This document shows, piece by piece, positions 22,771 to 32,362 of a stretch of DNA of 64,000 nt. The position numbers and the translations under genes were made by a program. The notes below the pieces were generated by a model, which worked only from the letters and a program-made list of their open reading frames with translations, searched no databases and was not told where the DNA came from. The stretch's first letter is position 1. Every line of letters starts with the position of its first letter. The DNA comes from Alistipes sp. (GTDB lineage Bacteria > Bacteroidota > Bacteroidia > Bacteroidales > Rikenellaceae): NCBI GenBank assembly GCA_029060215.1, contig JAIDUK010000033.1, forward strand, positions 28,861 to 92,860. The letters are read 5' to 3'.

Positions 22771-24423
22771 ATGAACCGTACCATGAATTCCAAAATCGAT
22801 TTTTCCTCTGCGGGACATCCTTCCGCAGAGGTTTTTGTTGCCGGAGCTCCGAACACCGCCGTTCAGCACACCGCCCGGCACAATCCCCAGCCGACGGCCG
22901 ATTTCCCGGCAGAGCCCGTTCCCGCCGCACACGCCGCCGGTCCCATCCCGACCAGCCGCCCTGACAAATACCCCGCAGAACCGGCCCCGTCCGAATCCCC
23001 GTCCGGCCCCTCTGCCGCTTCGCCGTTCGTCGATTTTGCCCGGGCGGTCTACCCCTTTCTGGAGTTGCAGCCCTTCCACCTCGCTTATTACCGGTTGTTG
23101 GAGGCTTTCGCCCGCGGGCAGGTGCGGCGGTTGATCGTCACCATGCCGCCCCAGCACGGCAAAAGCGTCGGGGCCGCCACCTTGCTGCCGGCCTACGTCC
23201 TCGGGCTCGACCCCGACTGCCGCGTGGCCATCGCTTCCTATTCGGGGGCCTTGGCTTCGAAGTTCAACCGCCGCGTGCAGCGCATCATCGAGTCGCGCGA
23301 GTACGGCGCTCTCTTTCCCGGGACGACGATCAAATGCGGCAACAAGCCGCCCAATTACATCCGCACGGCCGACGAGGTCGAAATCATCGACCGCCGGGGC
23401 GGACTTCTGTCGGTCGGCCGCGAGGGCTCGCTCACCGGCAACCGGGTCGATTGTTTCGTTCTCGACGACCTCTACAAGGATGCCCTCGAGGCCAATTCGC
23501 CGCTTATCCGCGCCAATTGCTGGGAGTGGTACACTTCGGTCGTGCGGACCCGCATGCACAACACCTCGCGCGAGTTGATCGTCTTCACCCGTTGGCACGA
23601 GGAGGACCTCATCGGCACCATCATGCAGCGCGAGCGGGTCGTCGAGTTCCGGCGTTGGGAGCAGCTCGCAGCGTTGCGGCCCGACGAGTGGCTCCACCTC
23701 AATTTCGAGGCGCTCAAGGCGTCGCCGCCCTCGGCCGTCGATCCCCGGATGCCGGGCGAGGCTTTGTGGGAATCGCAGCACGGGGCGGCTTTGCTCGCAG
23801 CCCGGCGGCGGCTCGACCCCGTGCAGTTCGAGGCCATGTATCAGGGGCGCCCTTCGGCCCGCGAGGGGTTGCTCTACGGCTGCGGATTCGTCGAGTACGA
23901 CCAGTTGCCCCGCGAAATCGTCCGTTGCGGCAATTACACCGACACCGCCGATACGGGCGACGATTATCTGTGTTCGATTTCGTATGCGGTCGATGCCGAC
24001 GGGGCGGTCTACGTCACCGACGCCGTTTATTCGCGTGAGCCGATGGAGACCACCGAGACGCTCGTGGCCGAGATGTGGGTCCGGTCGGGTACGCGGCAGG
24101 CCGCCGTCGAGAGCAACAACGGCGGCCGGGGTTTCGCCCGCGCCGTGCAGCGGTTGGCGCCCGACGTGCGGGTGGAGTGGTTCCACCAGCATGGCAACAA
24201 GGAAGCGCGCATCCTCTCCAATGCCGCTACGGTGCTTCATCTGCTGCGGTTTCCGCGCGGCTGGCAGTTGCGGTGGCCCGAACTCCATGCCCACCTGACC
24301 GCCTACCGGCGGCAGTTCCGGGCCAATCGTTGGCACGATGCGGCCGACGTGCTGACCGGGATCGTCGAGCGCGAATTGGCCGACGAGGGGCGTCGCCGGA
24401 TGCGGGGGCTGCGCTTTCTTTGA
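22771..24423 (+). CDS. Phage terminase large subunit
   Basis: A 550-residue packaging motor. The Walker A-like motif MPPQHGKS lies at 125-132 and the Walker B in VDCFVLDDLYKD at 227-238. The C-terminal nuclease has candidate acidic metal ligands D391/D394 (NYTDTADTGDDY), E447 (AAVESNNGG) and D523/D526 (WHDAADVLTG). All domains are present, at normal length. The first ~85 residues are a Pro/Ala-rich, probably disordered extension not needed in the family. No portal, capsid or small terminase gene lies nearby, so it is either a prophage remnant or a domesticated protein. Two close ATGs (22771, 22783) could start it. Confidence 0.85.
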   Translation: MNRTMNSKIDFSSAGHPSAEVFVAGAPNTAVQHTARHNPQPTADFPAEPVPAAHAAGPIPTSRPDKYPAEPAPSESPSGPSAASPFVDFARAVYPFLELQPFHLAYYRLLEAFARGQVRRLIVTMPPQHGKSVGAATLLPAYVLGLDPDCRVAIASYSGALASKFNRRVQRIIESREYGALFPGTTIKCGNKPPNYIRTADEVEIIDRRGGLLSVGREGSLTGNRVDCFVLDDLYKDALEANSPLIRANCWEWYTSVVRTRMHNTSRELIVFTRWHEEDLIGTIMQRERVVEFRRWEQLAALRPDEWLHLNFEALKASPPSAVDPRMPGEALWESQHGAALLAARRRLDPVQFEAMYQGRPSAREGLLYGCGFVEYDQLPREIVRCGNYTDTADTGDDYLCSISYAVDADGAVYVTDAVYSREPMETTETLVAEMWVRSGTRQAAVESNNGGRGFARAVQRLAPDVRVEWFHQHGNKEARILSNAATVLHLLRFPRGWQLRWPELHAHLTAYRRQFRANRWHDAADVLTGIVERELADEGRRRMRGLRFL

Positions 24424-24541
24424 GCCGCAGCCGGGGCGTCGAAGAGCCGGCCGGTCGCGGAACCCGCTGCCGCATTCCGGAGCGCTGGATCCGGGAACGA
24501 AAAAATATCCTGAAATTCCGAATTTTTAGTCCGAAAATACC

Positions 24542-24549
24542 TATCTTTG
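24542..24549 (+). promoter_or_regulatory. Promoter -7 box of nitronate monooxygenase
   Basis: TATCTTTG matches the -7 motif, 26 bp before the start codon. It shows the gene is transcribed independently of the terminase. Confidence 0.6.
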
Positions 24550-24575
24550 GCCGGAAACATTCCAAGCAAAAACAG

Positions 24576-25667
24576 ATGAAAACACTGAAAATCGGAAATT
24601 TATGCGCTCAGCTCCCCATCGTGCAGGGCGGTATGGGCGTAGGCATATCCCTTGCGGGGCTCGCCTCGGCCGTGGCCGACGAGGGCGGCATCGGGGTGAT
24701 CTCTTCGGCCGGGTTGGGCGTCATCTACGGCAGCCGGGCCGACGAGTATCGGGAGGCTTCGATCCGGGGTCTGAAAGAGGAGTTGCGCAAGGCGCGCGAA
24801 GCTACGCGCGGCATCATCGGCGTCAACGTCATGGTCGCCATGTCCAACTTCGCCGACATGGTCCGCACGGCCATCGCCGAGCGTGCCGACATCATCTTCT
24901 CGGGTGCCGGGCTGCCGCTCAACCTGCCGTCGTTCCTCACGGAGGGTGCCCGCACCAAGCTGGCGCCCATCGTCTCGTCGGCCCGGGCTGCCGCCTTGTT
25001 GTGCCGCAAGTGGTTCGAGGAGTACCGCTACGTGCCCGACGCCATCGTGGTCGAGGGTCCCAAGGCGGGCGGCCATCTGGGCTACAAGCGCGACCAGATC
25101 GACAGCGCCGACTATGCGTTGGAGAAGCTCGTGCCCGAAATCGTGGCCGAGGTGTCGCGGTTCGGCGCCGAGCACGACCGCCATATTCCCGTCATCGCCG
25201 GCGGCGGCATCTACACGGGCGAGGACATCTACCGCATCATGGAGTTGGGGGCCGAGGGGGTGCAGATGGGCACGCGTTTCGTCACCACCGACGAGTGCGA
25301 CGCCGATCCGGCGTTCAAGCAGAGCTACATTGACGCTTCGCGCGAGGATATCGAGATCATCGAAAGTCCCGTCGGCATGCCCGGCCGGGCGTTGCGGAGT
25401 TCGTTTCTGGAGCGTGTGAAAGAGGGGTTGAAGCGCCCGAAAGCCTGCCCCTTCGATTGCATCAAGACCTGCGACGTGACGCGCAGTCCCTATTGCATCA
25501 TGTTGGCGCTCTACAACGCTTTCCGCGGCAAGTTGCAGAACGGCTACGCTTTTTGCGGCGCCAATGCGTGGCGGGCCGAGAAGATCCAGTCGGTGCGCGA
25601 ACTGATGACTTCGCTGAGCGCCGAGTACGACCGTTTTGCGCAGAAAGTCAAGGGATTGTCCCGGTAG
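24576..25667 (+). CDS. Nitronate monooxygenase (2-nitropropane dioxygenase family)
   Basis: A 363-residue FMN-binding TIM-barrel protein. Family motifs are PIVQGGMGVGISLAGLA near the start, EGPKAGGHLGY with the likely catalytic His, and the phosphate-binding GGGIYTGEDI and GAEGVQMGTRF. The C-terminus is Cys-rich (CPFDCIKTCDVTRSPYC), common in the anaerobe clade. These enzymes oxidise nitronates to carbonyls or act as enoyl-reductase relatives (FabK). The start at 24576 follows a -7 box. FabK-type activity is less likely because of length and C-terminal region. It ends before a strong terminator. Confidence 0.8.
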   Translation: MKTLKIGNLCAQLPIVQGGMGVGISLAGLASAVADEGGIGVISSAGLGVIYGSRADEYREASIRGLKEELRKAREATRGIIGVNVMVAMSNFADMVRTAIAERADIIFSGAGLPLNLPSFLTEGARTKLAPIVSSARAAALLCRKWFEEYRYVPDAIVVEGPKAGGHLGYKRDQIDSADYALEKLVPEIVAEVSRFGAEHDRHIPVIAGGGIYTGEDIYRIMELGAEGVQMGTRFVTTDECDADPAFKQSYIDASREDIEIIESPVGMPGRALRSSFLERVKEGLKRPKACPFDCIKTCDVTRSPYCIMLALYNAFRGKLQNGYAFCGANAWRAEKIQSVRELMTSLSAEYDRFAQKVKGLSR

Positions 25668-25693
25668 GTACCGGTGTTCCGCTTTTGGTTTCG

Positions 25694-25726
25694 GCGCGGC
25701 TGCTTCGGCGGCCGCGCTTTTTTTTG
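25694..25726 (+). terminator. Terminator of nitronate monooxygenase
   Basis: GCGCGGCTGC (25694-25703) pairs with GCGGCCGCGC (25708-25717, one G-U) around TTCG, then a run of nine T. Confidence 0.9.
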
Positions 25727-25791
25727 GGTGGTTCCGGCGGGGTGGTCGTATGCGCCGCGGGGCCCGACATCAGAAAAGCGTCAGAAGAGCG

Positions 25792-26652
25792 TCAGAACAA
25801 CGTCGGATGCGGCGTCGGTTCCAAGGTGCGGAGCCAGTCGAAAATCTGCCGGTTGTCGTGCATGATGCCGCGGCGGTCGCATTCGGCATGGAACAGGGCC
25901 GTCAGCCGTTCGTCGTCGGGGCTCGCGAGGGCGTAGCGGTTGCCGAAAGTACGGATGTAGCGCTCTTTCATGCCGGGGAAAAGCCGGTCGAGCCGGCTGT
26001 AGAAGTAGTCGCGGCTCCCCTCGCGCAGGGTCATGCCCATGCCGAAGAAGACGATGCCGCGCACACGGGCCTCGATGCAGTAGTCGAGTATGCCGCGCAG
26101 GTTCTCTTCGGTGTCGTTGATGAAAGGCAGCAGGGGCGTGAGCCACACCACGGTGGGGAGCCCGGCGTCGCGCAGGGTGCGGAGCGCTTCGAAACGTTCG
26201 CGCGTGGTGCTGACATGGGGTTCTATCTTGCGGCAGAGGGCTTCGTCGCAGGTGGTGAGGGTCATCTGCACCACGCACTTGGCCTTGCGGTGGATGCTTT
26301 GCAGCAGGTCGAGGTCGCGCAGCACGCGGGCCGACTTGGTGATGAGCGTGAAGCCGAACCCGTAGCGGTCGGCCACTTCCAGCGCCCGGCGTACCAAGCG
26401 GAACTCTTCTTCGAGCGGGATGTAGGGGTCGGTCATCGAGCCTGTGCCCAGCATGCAGCGGGTGCGGCGGCGCCGGAGCGCCTGTTCGAGCAGTTCGACG
26501 GCGTTGGTCTTGACTTCGACGTCGTCGAACGGGTGGCCGAAGCCGTAGCAGGCGCTGCGCGAATCGCAGTAGATGCAGCCGTGGGTGCACCCGCGGTAGA
26601 GATTCATGCCGTTTTGCGGCGAGAGAATCGTCTTGGCTTCGACCGGGTGCAT
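25792..26652 (-). CDS. SPL-family radical SAM protein
   Basis: A 286-residue radical SAM enzyme. The cluster motif is CTHGCIYC near residues 22-29 in NLYRGCTHGCIYCDSRS. The region MLGTGSMTDPYIPLEE resembles the SAM-binding part of spore-photolyase-like proteins. The start at 26652 (MHPVEAKTILSP) is 2 bp after the tsaD stop, so the two share a transcript. The substrate is unknown. It is often found as a single gene in Bacteroidales without a clear phenotype. Confidence 0.8.
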   Translation of the reverse strand: MHPVEAKTILSPQNGMNLYRGCTHGCIYCDSRSACYGFGHPFDDVEVKTNAVELLEQALRRRRTRCMLGTGSMTDPYIPLEEEFRLVRRALEVADRYGFGFTLITKSARVLRDLDLLQSIHRKAKCVVQMTLTTCDEALCRKIEPHVSTTRERFEALRTLRDAGLPTVVWLTPLLPFINDTEENLRGILDYCIEARVRGIVFFGMGMTLREGSRDYFYSRLDRLFPGMKERYIRTFGNRYALASPDDERLTALFHAECDRRGIMHDNRQIFDWLRTLEPTPHPTLF

Positions 26653-26654
26653 GG

Positions 26655-27677
26655 CTACAGCTCTTCGAGCCGCGCTTCGGGCGAGACGTCGAGCGTCGAG
26701 AATTCGCCGTTGCGGTAGCGGTAGTAGCCCGTCATGGCGATCATGGCGGCGTTGTCGGTCGTGAACTTGAATTCGGGCAGGAACGTCCGCCAGCCGCGTT
26801 TTTTGCCCTCGGCCACGATGCCGTCGCGCAGCCCCGAGTTGGCCGATACGCCGCCCGCTATGGCTATGTCGCGGATGCCTGTCTGCTTCGACGCTTTGAC
26901 GAGTTTGTCCAGCAGGATGCTCACCACTGTGTGTTGCAGCGATGCGCACAGGTCGGCTTTGTGCCGTTCGATGAAGTCGGGATCCTCGGCCACGCGGTCG
27001 CGCAGCGTGTAGAGGAACGAGGTCTTCAGTCCCGAGAACGAGTAGTCGTAGCCCTCGACCCGCGGCCGGGCGAAGCGGAACGCCTCGGGGTCGCCCTCTT
27101 TGGCCAGCCGGTCGATCACCGGTCCGCCCGGGTAGGGCAGCCCCATCACTTTGGCACATTTATCGAAGGCTTCGCCTGCGGCGTCGTCGATGGTCGTGCC
27201 GATGATCTCCATCTCCAGCGGCGAGTCGACCCGTACGATCTGCGTATGCCCGCCGCTCACCAGCAGCGTGAGGAACGGGAATCCGGGGTGGGGCAGTTCC
27301 CGGTCCGGCAGGTCGATGAAGTGCGACAGGATATGGCCTTGCAGGTGGTTGACTTCGACCAGCGGGATGTTGCCCGCAATCGAAAGCCCCTTGGCGAACG
27401 AGACGCCCACCAGCAGCGAGCCCACCAGCCCCGGGCCGCGCGTGAAAGCTATGGCGTCCACTTCTTCGAGTTTCACGCCCGCTTCGCGCAGGGCCGTGTC
27501 CACCACCGGTACGATGTTCTGCTGGTGGGCGCGCGAGGCCAGTTCGGGGATCACTCCGCCGTATTTCACGTGTACGGCCTGCGAGGCGATGACGTTCGAC
27601 AGCAGTACGCGGTTGCGCAGTACGGCGGCCGAGGTGTCGTCGCACGAGGATTCGATGCCGAGTATGGTAATATCCAT
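26655..27677 (-). CDS. tsaD: tRNA N6-adenosine threonylcarbamoyltransferase
   Basis: A 340-residue ASKHA-fold protein starting MDITILGIESSCDDTSAA. The metal-ligand histidines are in NHLQGH at about 111-116; the phrases GLVGSLLVGVSFAKGLS and AIAGGVSANSGLR are family signatures. With TsaB and TsaE it transfers the threonylcarbamoyl group to A37 of ANN-decoding tRNAs. It is essential in most bacteria. A minus-strand -7 box TACCTTTG lies at 27741-27748, inside the start of the divergent tamB. It is intact. Confidence 0.95.
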   Translation of the reverse strand: MDITILGIESSCDDTSAAVLRNRVLLSNVIASQAVHVKYGGVIPELASRAHQQNIVPVVDTALREAGVKLEEVDAIAFTRGPGLVGSLLVGVSFAKGLSIAGNIPLVEVNHLQGHILSHFIDLPDRELPHPGFPFLTLLVSGGHTQIVRVDSPLEMEIIGTTIDDAAGEAFDKCAKVMGLPYPGGPVIDRLAKEGDPEAFRFARPRVEGYDYSFSGLKTSFLYTLRDRVAEDPDFIERHKADLCASLQHTVVSILLDKLVKASKQTGIRDIAIAGGVSANSGLRDGIVAEGKKRGWRTFLPEFKFTTDNAAMIAMTGYYRYRNGEFSTLDVSPEARLEEL

Positions 27678-27708
27678 CGGAAGTTTCGTTTTTTTAACTA
27701 TAAATAGT

Positions 27709-27716
27709 TAATTTTG
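27709..27716 (+). promoter_or_regulatory. Promoter -7 box of tamB
   Basis: TAATTTTG matches TAnnTTTG and lies 20 bp before the GTG start. The tsaD promoter box is at 27741-27748 on the other strand, so the two promoters overlap head to head. Confidence 0.5.
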
Positions 27717-27735
27717 CAGATTATTACGGCTGTTC

Positions 27736-30700
27736 GTGCACAAAGGTATAAAAATATTGGGAAAGGTGTTCTCGGCGATCGTCCTGACGGTCGTCGTTCT
27801 GCCCCTCGCCGTGTCGTTTCTGCTGGGCCTTCCCGCCGTGCAGAATTTCGTCGTGCACAAGGCCGCCGGGGTCGTTTCGCGCAAGTTGGAGACAACGGTG
27901 GCCATCCGGCGCATCGACGTCGGGTGGTTCGGCAAGGCCCGCATCGAGGGTTTCTACGTCGAGGATTACCAGCGCGATACGCTTCTCTACGTCGACCGGC
28001 TCGATGCTTACATCACCCGGCTGAGCATCTTCGGCGGGGGGCTGACGCTGAGCCGCGGCGAGATTGCCGGCGCCAAGTTGTGCCTGCGCGAGACGCCCGA
28101 AGGCGAGATGAACATCAAGCAGATCGTCGGCCGCCTTTCCGACCCCGACCGCCCCAAGAAGGGCGGCTTCGGACTTTCCCTGCGCAAGGCATCGATTTCC
28201 GCAATGGAGTTGTGCCTCGAGCGTTTGGAGCACCGCAATCCCCCCTACGGCATCGACTTCGGCCACATGCACCTCTCCGACATGACCGCCTATGTCGACG
28301 ACTTCACCATCGACGGGCAGACCATCCATGCGTCCATCTCCTCTTTTTCGGCGCGCGAGCGCAGCGGGTTCGTCCTCGACCGGCTCTCGGGGCGGTTCTA
28401 TCTGGTCAACGGGTGCCTCGGGTTCGAGGACGCCACCATTCTCACGCCGCGGTCCCACATTTCGCTGCCCTACGTTTCGTTGGTCGGCAATTCGTGGGCC
28501 GATTACAAGAATTTCATCGGCGAGGTCCGCATCGACGGGGCTTTGCGTCATTCGACCCTCTCTTCCGACGATCTGGCTTTCTTCGCGCCCAAGTTGCGCG
28601 AGTGGCATGCGCTTTTCAGCGAGATCAACGCCGACATCGCCGGTACGGTGGCCGATTTCGGCGCCGAGGTCCGCAGCTTGCGCGTCGGGCAGCATACTTC
28701 GCTCGTCGCCAAGGCCAAGGTGAAGGGGTTGCCCGACATCCGGCAGACCCGCTTCGAGTTGGACATCCCCCGGTTGTCCACCACCGCAGACGATCTGGAG
28801 TTGCTGGCCCGCAGCATCGCCCGGCAGCAGTTGCCCGGCAACCTCACCGATTTGCTCGGCCGGGCCGGGCCGATCGGTTTGAACGCCCGGTTCAGCGGGT
28901 CGCTTTCGGCTTTCGACCTGCGGGCCGCGCTTGCTTCCGGGGTGGGCGGCGCCGATCTCAATCTGGCTTTGAAGCCTTTGGGCGGCGGCCGCAGTGCTTT
29001 GCAGGGCGATCTCTCGGCCCGGCAGTTCCGGTTGGGGCAGTTGCTCGGCCGCGAGGGGTTGTTGGGCGAGGCTTCGCTCACGGCCGCCATCAACGGGTCG
29101 GTGGGCCGCGGCATGACTGACGCCATGGTCGTCGGCGACGTGTCGAAGCTGGAGTTCAACGGTTATACCTACGATTCGTTCCGGCTCGACGGGCGCCTGC
29201 GCAACCGCGGGTTCGACGGCACGGTCACGGCGCGCGATCCGGCCCTCGACTTCGATTTCGCCGGAGCCGTCGATTTCAACGGGGCCGTTCCCCGCTACGA
29301 CTTCACGCTCGATTTGCGGCGGGCCGATCTGGCGGCCCTGCATGTCAATCCGCGCGATTCGGTGTCGGTGCTCGCCGCCCGCATCGAGGCCAACGCCGGC
29401 GGGCGTACGCTCGACGACCTGAACGGCATCATCCGCGTCAGCGACGCTTCCTACCGTTACAACGACAAGATCATCGAGACCCGCAGCGCCACGGTCACCG
29501 GCGAGAATTCGGCCCACAGCAAGTTCGTTGAGCTGCGTTCCGACTTCGCCGACGTCACGTTCCGTTCCAAAACCAGCTACCGCACCGTCTTCCAGTATCT
29601 GCGTCAGAGTGCTTGGAAGTACCTGCCCCTGCTCGGCCGGGGCGGGCGCGAACCGTCGGCAGCGGCGGCCGAAACCGCCGTCGCCGACGATTATTCGTTG
29701 TTGTCGGTCTACATCCGCGACTTCAACCCCGTCGCCGATGCCGTGTCGTCGGGGTTGCAGATCGCCGACGGTTCGTCGTTGCAGTTGCTTTTCAACCCTG
29801 CCAGCGACCAGTTGTCGCTCAAGGCCGTTTCGGAGTTCGTCGAGCGCAAGCGGCTCTTGGCCACACGGCTCAACATCAACGCTTCCAACCGCGGCGATTC
29901 GCTCACGGTCTACGGTTCGGCCGAGGACCTCTACGCCGGGCCGCTCCACTTGCCCCATTTTTCCGTCACGGGCGGGGCCAAGCAGAACCGCATGCAGCTC
30001 TCCACCGGGTTCGAGGATTCGCTGCGGCGTTTCTCGGGGTTGGTGAGCGTGCGGGCCGAGGCTGCCGAGAGCTCCGACGGGCGGACGATCGACTTGCGCA
30101 TTCTGCCTTCGCACATCACCCGCGGCGACAAGCGGTGGCAGATCTTCGCCAACCGCATCCAGATCGACACGGCGCGCGTGTTGATCGACCGTTTCTTCGT
30201 CTCCCACCGCGATCAGGACCTCCTGCTCAACGGCATCGCTTCGCGCAGCCGCGACGATTCGCTCACCCTCCGCCTGCGCAACTTCGACATCGCCCCCTTG
30301 TCGCAGATCGTCGAGCGCATGGGTTATCTGGTCGAGGGGCGTACCAACGGCAGCGCCACCATGAAGTCGGTGTTGCGCGGCGGTGAGTTCCAAGCCGACA
30401 TCCTGTTCGATTCGTTGGAGGTCAACGACATCCCCGGGCCGCCGTTGAGGTTGGTTTCGCGTTGGGACTTCGCCCGCAGCCGGGCTCGCATGACCGTGCT
30501 CAACCGGCAGAAGCACGATACGCTCGTGCGCGGGTATTTCGCCCCCGACAAGATGCGTTATTACGCCCGCATGAACGTCGACAGCCTCGACATGGGGTTG
30601 CTCGACCCGGTGCTTTCGGGGGTCGTCTCGTCCACCCGGGGCGTGGCTTCGGCCGAGCTCGTCGTGCAGGGCGAGCACCGCCATGCCGAGCTCACGGGGC

Positions 30701-32316
30701 AGGTCCGCGTCAAGGGGCTCTCCACCACGGTCGATTTCACTCAGGTCAACTACCGCGTGCCCGAGGCCGTGCTCGACGTGCGCGGCAACCGCTTCCGGGC
30801 CGTCAACGTGCCCGTGTTCGACCCCGAGGGCAACCGCGGGCGGTTCGATGTCGATCTCAATCTCCAGCACCTCTCCAACATCGCCTACGACTTGCGCGTG
30901 GCGCCCGACGCCATGCTGGTGCTCAACACCACGGCCGACGACAACGATTTCTTTTACGGCCGCGTCTACGCTTCCGGCGTGGCCCGCATCGCCGGCGACA
31001 AGGGGCAGGTCGGATTGGACATCGCCGCCCGCACCGACGACAATTCGTTCTTCTCGATGCCGCTTTCGAACAAGGCCAACATCTCCTACGCCGATTTCGT
31101 CGTCTTCGAGAAGCCCGCTCCGGCCGATACGCTCGACAAGGTCATGCGCAAGAAGCTCTCGTTCGAGCGGCGGAGCGACCGCAAGACCCGCGAGGGCAGC
31201 CGCATGAACATCGCGCTCGCACTCGAGGTGCGGCCCAACGTCGAGGTCGAGATCTCCGTCTCGGGCAACGACATCAAGGGGCGCGGCGAGGGGACGCTCA
31301 ACCTCCAGATCGACCCGCGTTCCAACATCTTCGAGATGTACGGCGACTATACCATCCGCGAGGGCAGTTACCAGCTTTCGTTGCAGAATATCATCAACAA
31401 GCGTTTCACCATCGAGAACGGCTCCACCATCCAGTGGACCGGCGCTCCGATGAACGCCGTGCTCGACATCGACGCCGTCTACAAGGTCAAGGCGTCGTTG
31501 CAGCCTTTGTTGCAGGGTACTTCGGACAAGGTCTCCACCGACCGTTCCGTGCCCGTGGAGTGCGTCATCCATCTGGGCGATCGGCTCTCCAACCCGTCGG
31601 TCGGCTTCGAGGTCCACGTGCCGTCGTCCGACCCCGAGACGCAGGCGGTGATCGCCAATGCGTTGGCCACGCCCGAGTCGGTCAACATGCAGTTCCTCTA
31701 CCTGTTGCTCTTCAACAGTTTCCTCGCCGAGAACAATGCCGCAGGTTCCAACATCGGTGCTTCCGTCTCGGCCGCCACCGGTCTGGAGTTCCTCTCCAAC
31801 CAGTTGAGCAATTGGCTGTCGATGAGCGATTACAATCTCATGATCCGCTACCGTCCCAAGTCGGAGCTCACCGGCGACGAGGTCGATTTCGGCCTCTCCA
31901 AGAGTCTCATCGACGACCGGTTGCTCGTCGAGGTCGAGGGCAACTACCTGATCGACAACAAGCAGGCCGTCAATAGTTCGATGTCCAATTTCATGGGCGA
32001 GGCCTACGTCACCTACCTCATCGACCGGGCCGGGGCGCTCAAGTTGAAGGCCTTCACCCAGACCATCGACCGTTTCGACGAGAACCAAGGTTTGCAGGAG
32101 ACCGGCATCGGAGTTTATTATAAGGAGGATTTCAACAACTTCCGCGACTTGCGGCGTCGGGTCCGGGAGCGTTTCACCAACAAGGCGCGGCAGGCCCGTC
32201 GCGCCGCACGCCGTGCCGAGAGGGCCGAAAATGCGGCCCGGGCCGGGCGCGACGACCAGTTCGGGCTTTGGTCCGACGAGGAGCCGTTCGACGGGGAGCC
32301 GGAGTTCGACCGATAG
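27736..32316 (+). CDS. tamB: TamB-family translocation/assembly protein
   Basis: A 1526-residue envelope protein. An N-terminal membrane anchor (about residues 10-32, VFSAIVLTVVVLPLAVSFLLGL) is followed by a very long run of beta strands. The C-terminal ~350 residues hold the TamB (DUF490) domain, with EGTLNLQIDPRSNIFEMYGDYTIREG as its usual phrase. TamB bridges inner and outer membranes and carries lipids, and with TamA/BamA helps insert some outer-membrane proteins. The start is a GTG; no ATG lies near. It is followed by exbB at 46 bp. Codon use is strong in GTC/GCC/TTC, which creates a 1612-codon antisense open frame that is not a gene. Confidence 0.88.
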   Translation: MHKGIKILGKVFSAIVLTVVVLPLAVSFLLGLPAVQNFVVHKAAGVVSRKLETTVAIRRIDVGWFGKARIEGFYVEDYQRDTLLYVDRLDAYITRLSIFGGGLTLSRGEIAGAKLCLRETPEGEMNIKQIVGRLSDPDRPKKGGFGLSLRKASISAMELCLERLEHRNPPYGIDFGHMHLSDMTAYVDDFTIDGQTIHASISSFSARERSGFVLDRLSGRFYLVNGCLGFEDATILTPRSHISLPYVSLVGNSWADYKNFIGEVRIDGALRHSTLSSDDLAFFAPKLREWHALFSEINADIAGTVADFGAEVRSLRVGQHTSLVAKAKVKGLPDIRQTRFELDIPRLSTTADDLELLARSIARQQLPGNLTDLLGRAGPIGLNARFSGSLSAFDLRAALASGVGGADLNLALKPLGGGRSALQGDLSARQFRLGQLLGREGLLGEASLTAAINGSVGRGMTDAMVVGDVSKLEFNGYTYDSFRLDGRLRNRGFDGTVTARDPALDFDFAGAVDFNGAVPRYDFTLDLRRADLAALHVNPRDSVSVLAARIEANAGGRTLDDLNGIIRVSDASYRYNDKIIETRSATVTGENSAHSKFVELRSDFADVTFRSKTSYRTVFQYLRQSAWKYLPLLGRGGREPSAAAAETAVADDYSLLSVYIRDFNPVADAVSSGLQIADGSSLQLLFNPASDQLSLKAVSEFVERKRLLATRLNINASNRGDSLTVYGSAEDLYAGPLHLPHFSVTGGAKQNRMQLSTGFEDSLRRFSGLVSVRAEAAESSDGRTIDLRILPSHITRGDKRWQIFANRIQIDTARVLIDRFFVSHRDQDLLLNGIASRSRDDSLTLRLRNFDIAPLSQIVERMGYLVEGRTNGSATMKSVLRGGEFQADILFDSLEVNDIPGPPLRLVSRWDFARSRARMTVLNRQKHDTLVRGYFAPDKMRYYARMNVDSLDMGLLDPVLSGVVSSTRGVASAELVVQGEHRHAELTGQVRVKGLSTTVDFTQVNYRVPEAVLDVRGNRFRAVNVPVFDPEGNRGRFDVDLNLQHLSNIAYDLRVAPDAMLVLNTTADDNDFFYGRVYASGVARIAGDKGQVGLDIAARTDDNSFFSMPLSNKANISYADFVVFEKPAPADTLDKVMRKKLSFERRSDRKTREGSRMNIALALEVRPNVEVEISVSGNDIKGRGEGTLNLQIDPRSNIFEMYGDYTIREGSYQLSLQNIINKRFTIENGSTIQWTGAPMNAVLDIDAVYKVKASLQPLLQGTSDKVSTDRSVPVECVIHLGDRLSNPSVGFEVHVPSSDPETQAVIANALATPESVNMQFLYLLLFNSFLAENNAAGSNIGASVSAATGLEFLSNQLSNWLSMSDYNLMIRYRPKSELTGDEVDFGLSKSLIDDRLLVEVEGNYLIDNKQAVNSSMSNFMGEAYVTYLIDRAGALKLKAFTQTIDRFDENQGLQETGIGVYYKEDFNNFRDLRRRVRERFTNKARQARRAARRAERAENAARAGRDDQFGLWSDEEPFDGEPEFDR

Positions 32317-32362
32317 AATATATAGAGAACAAAACAAAAACTTAAATAAATTTTCGTTCATT

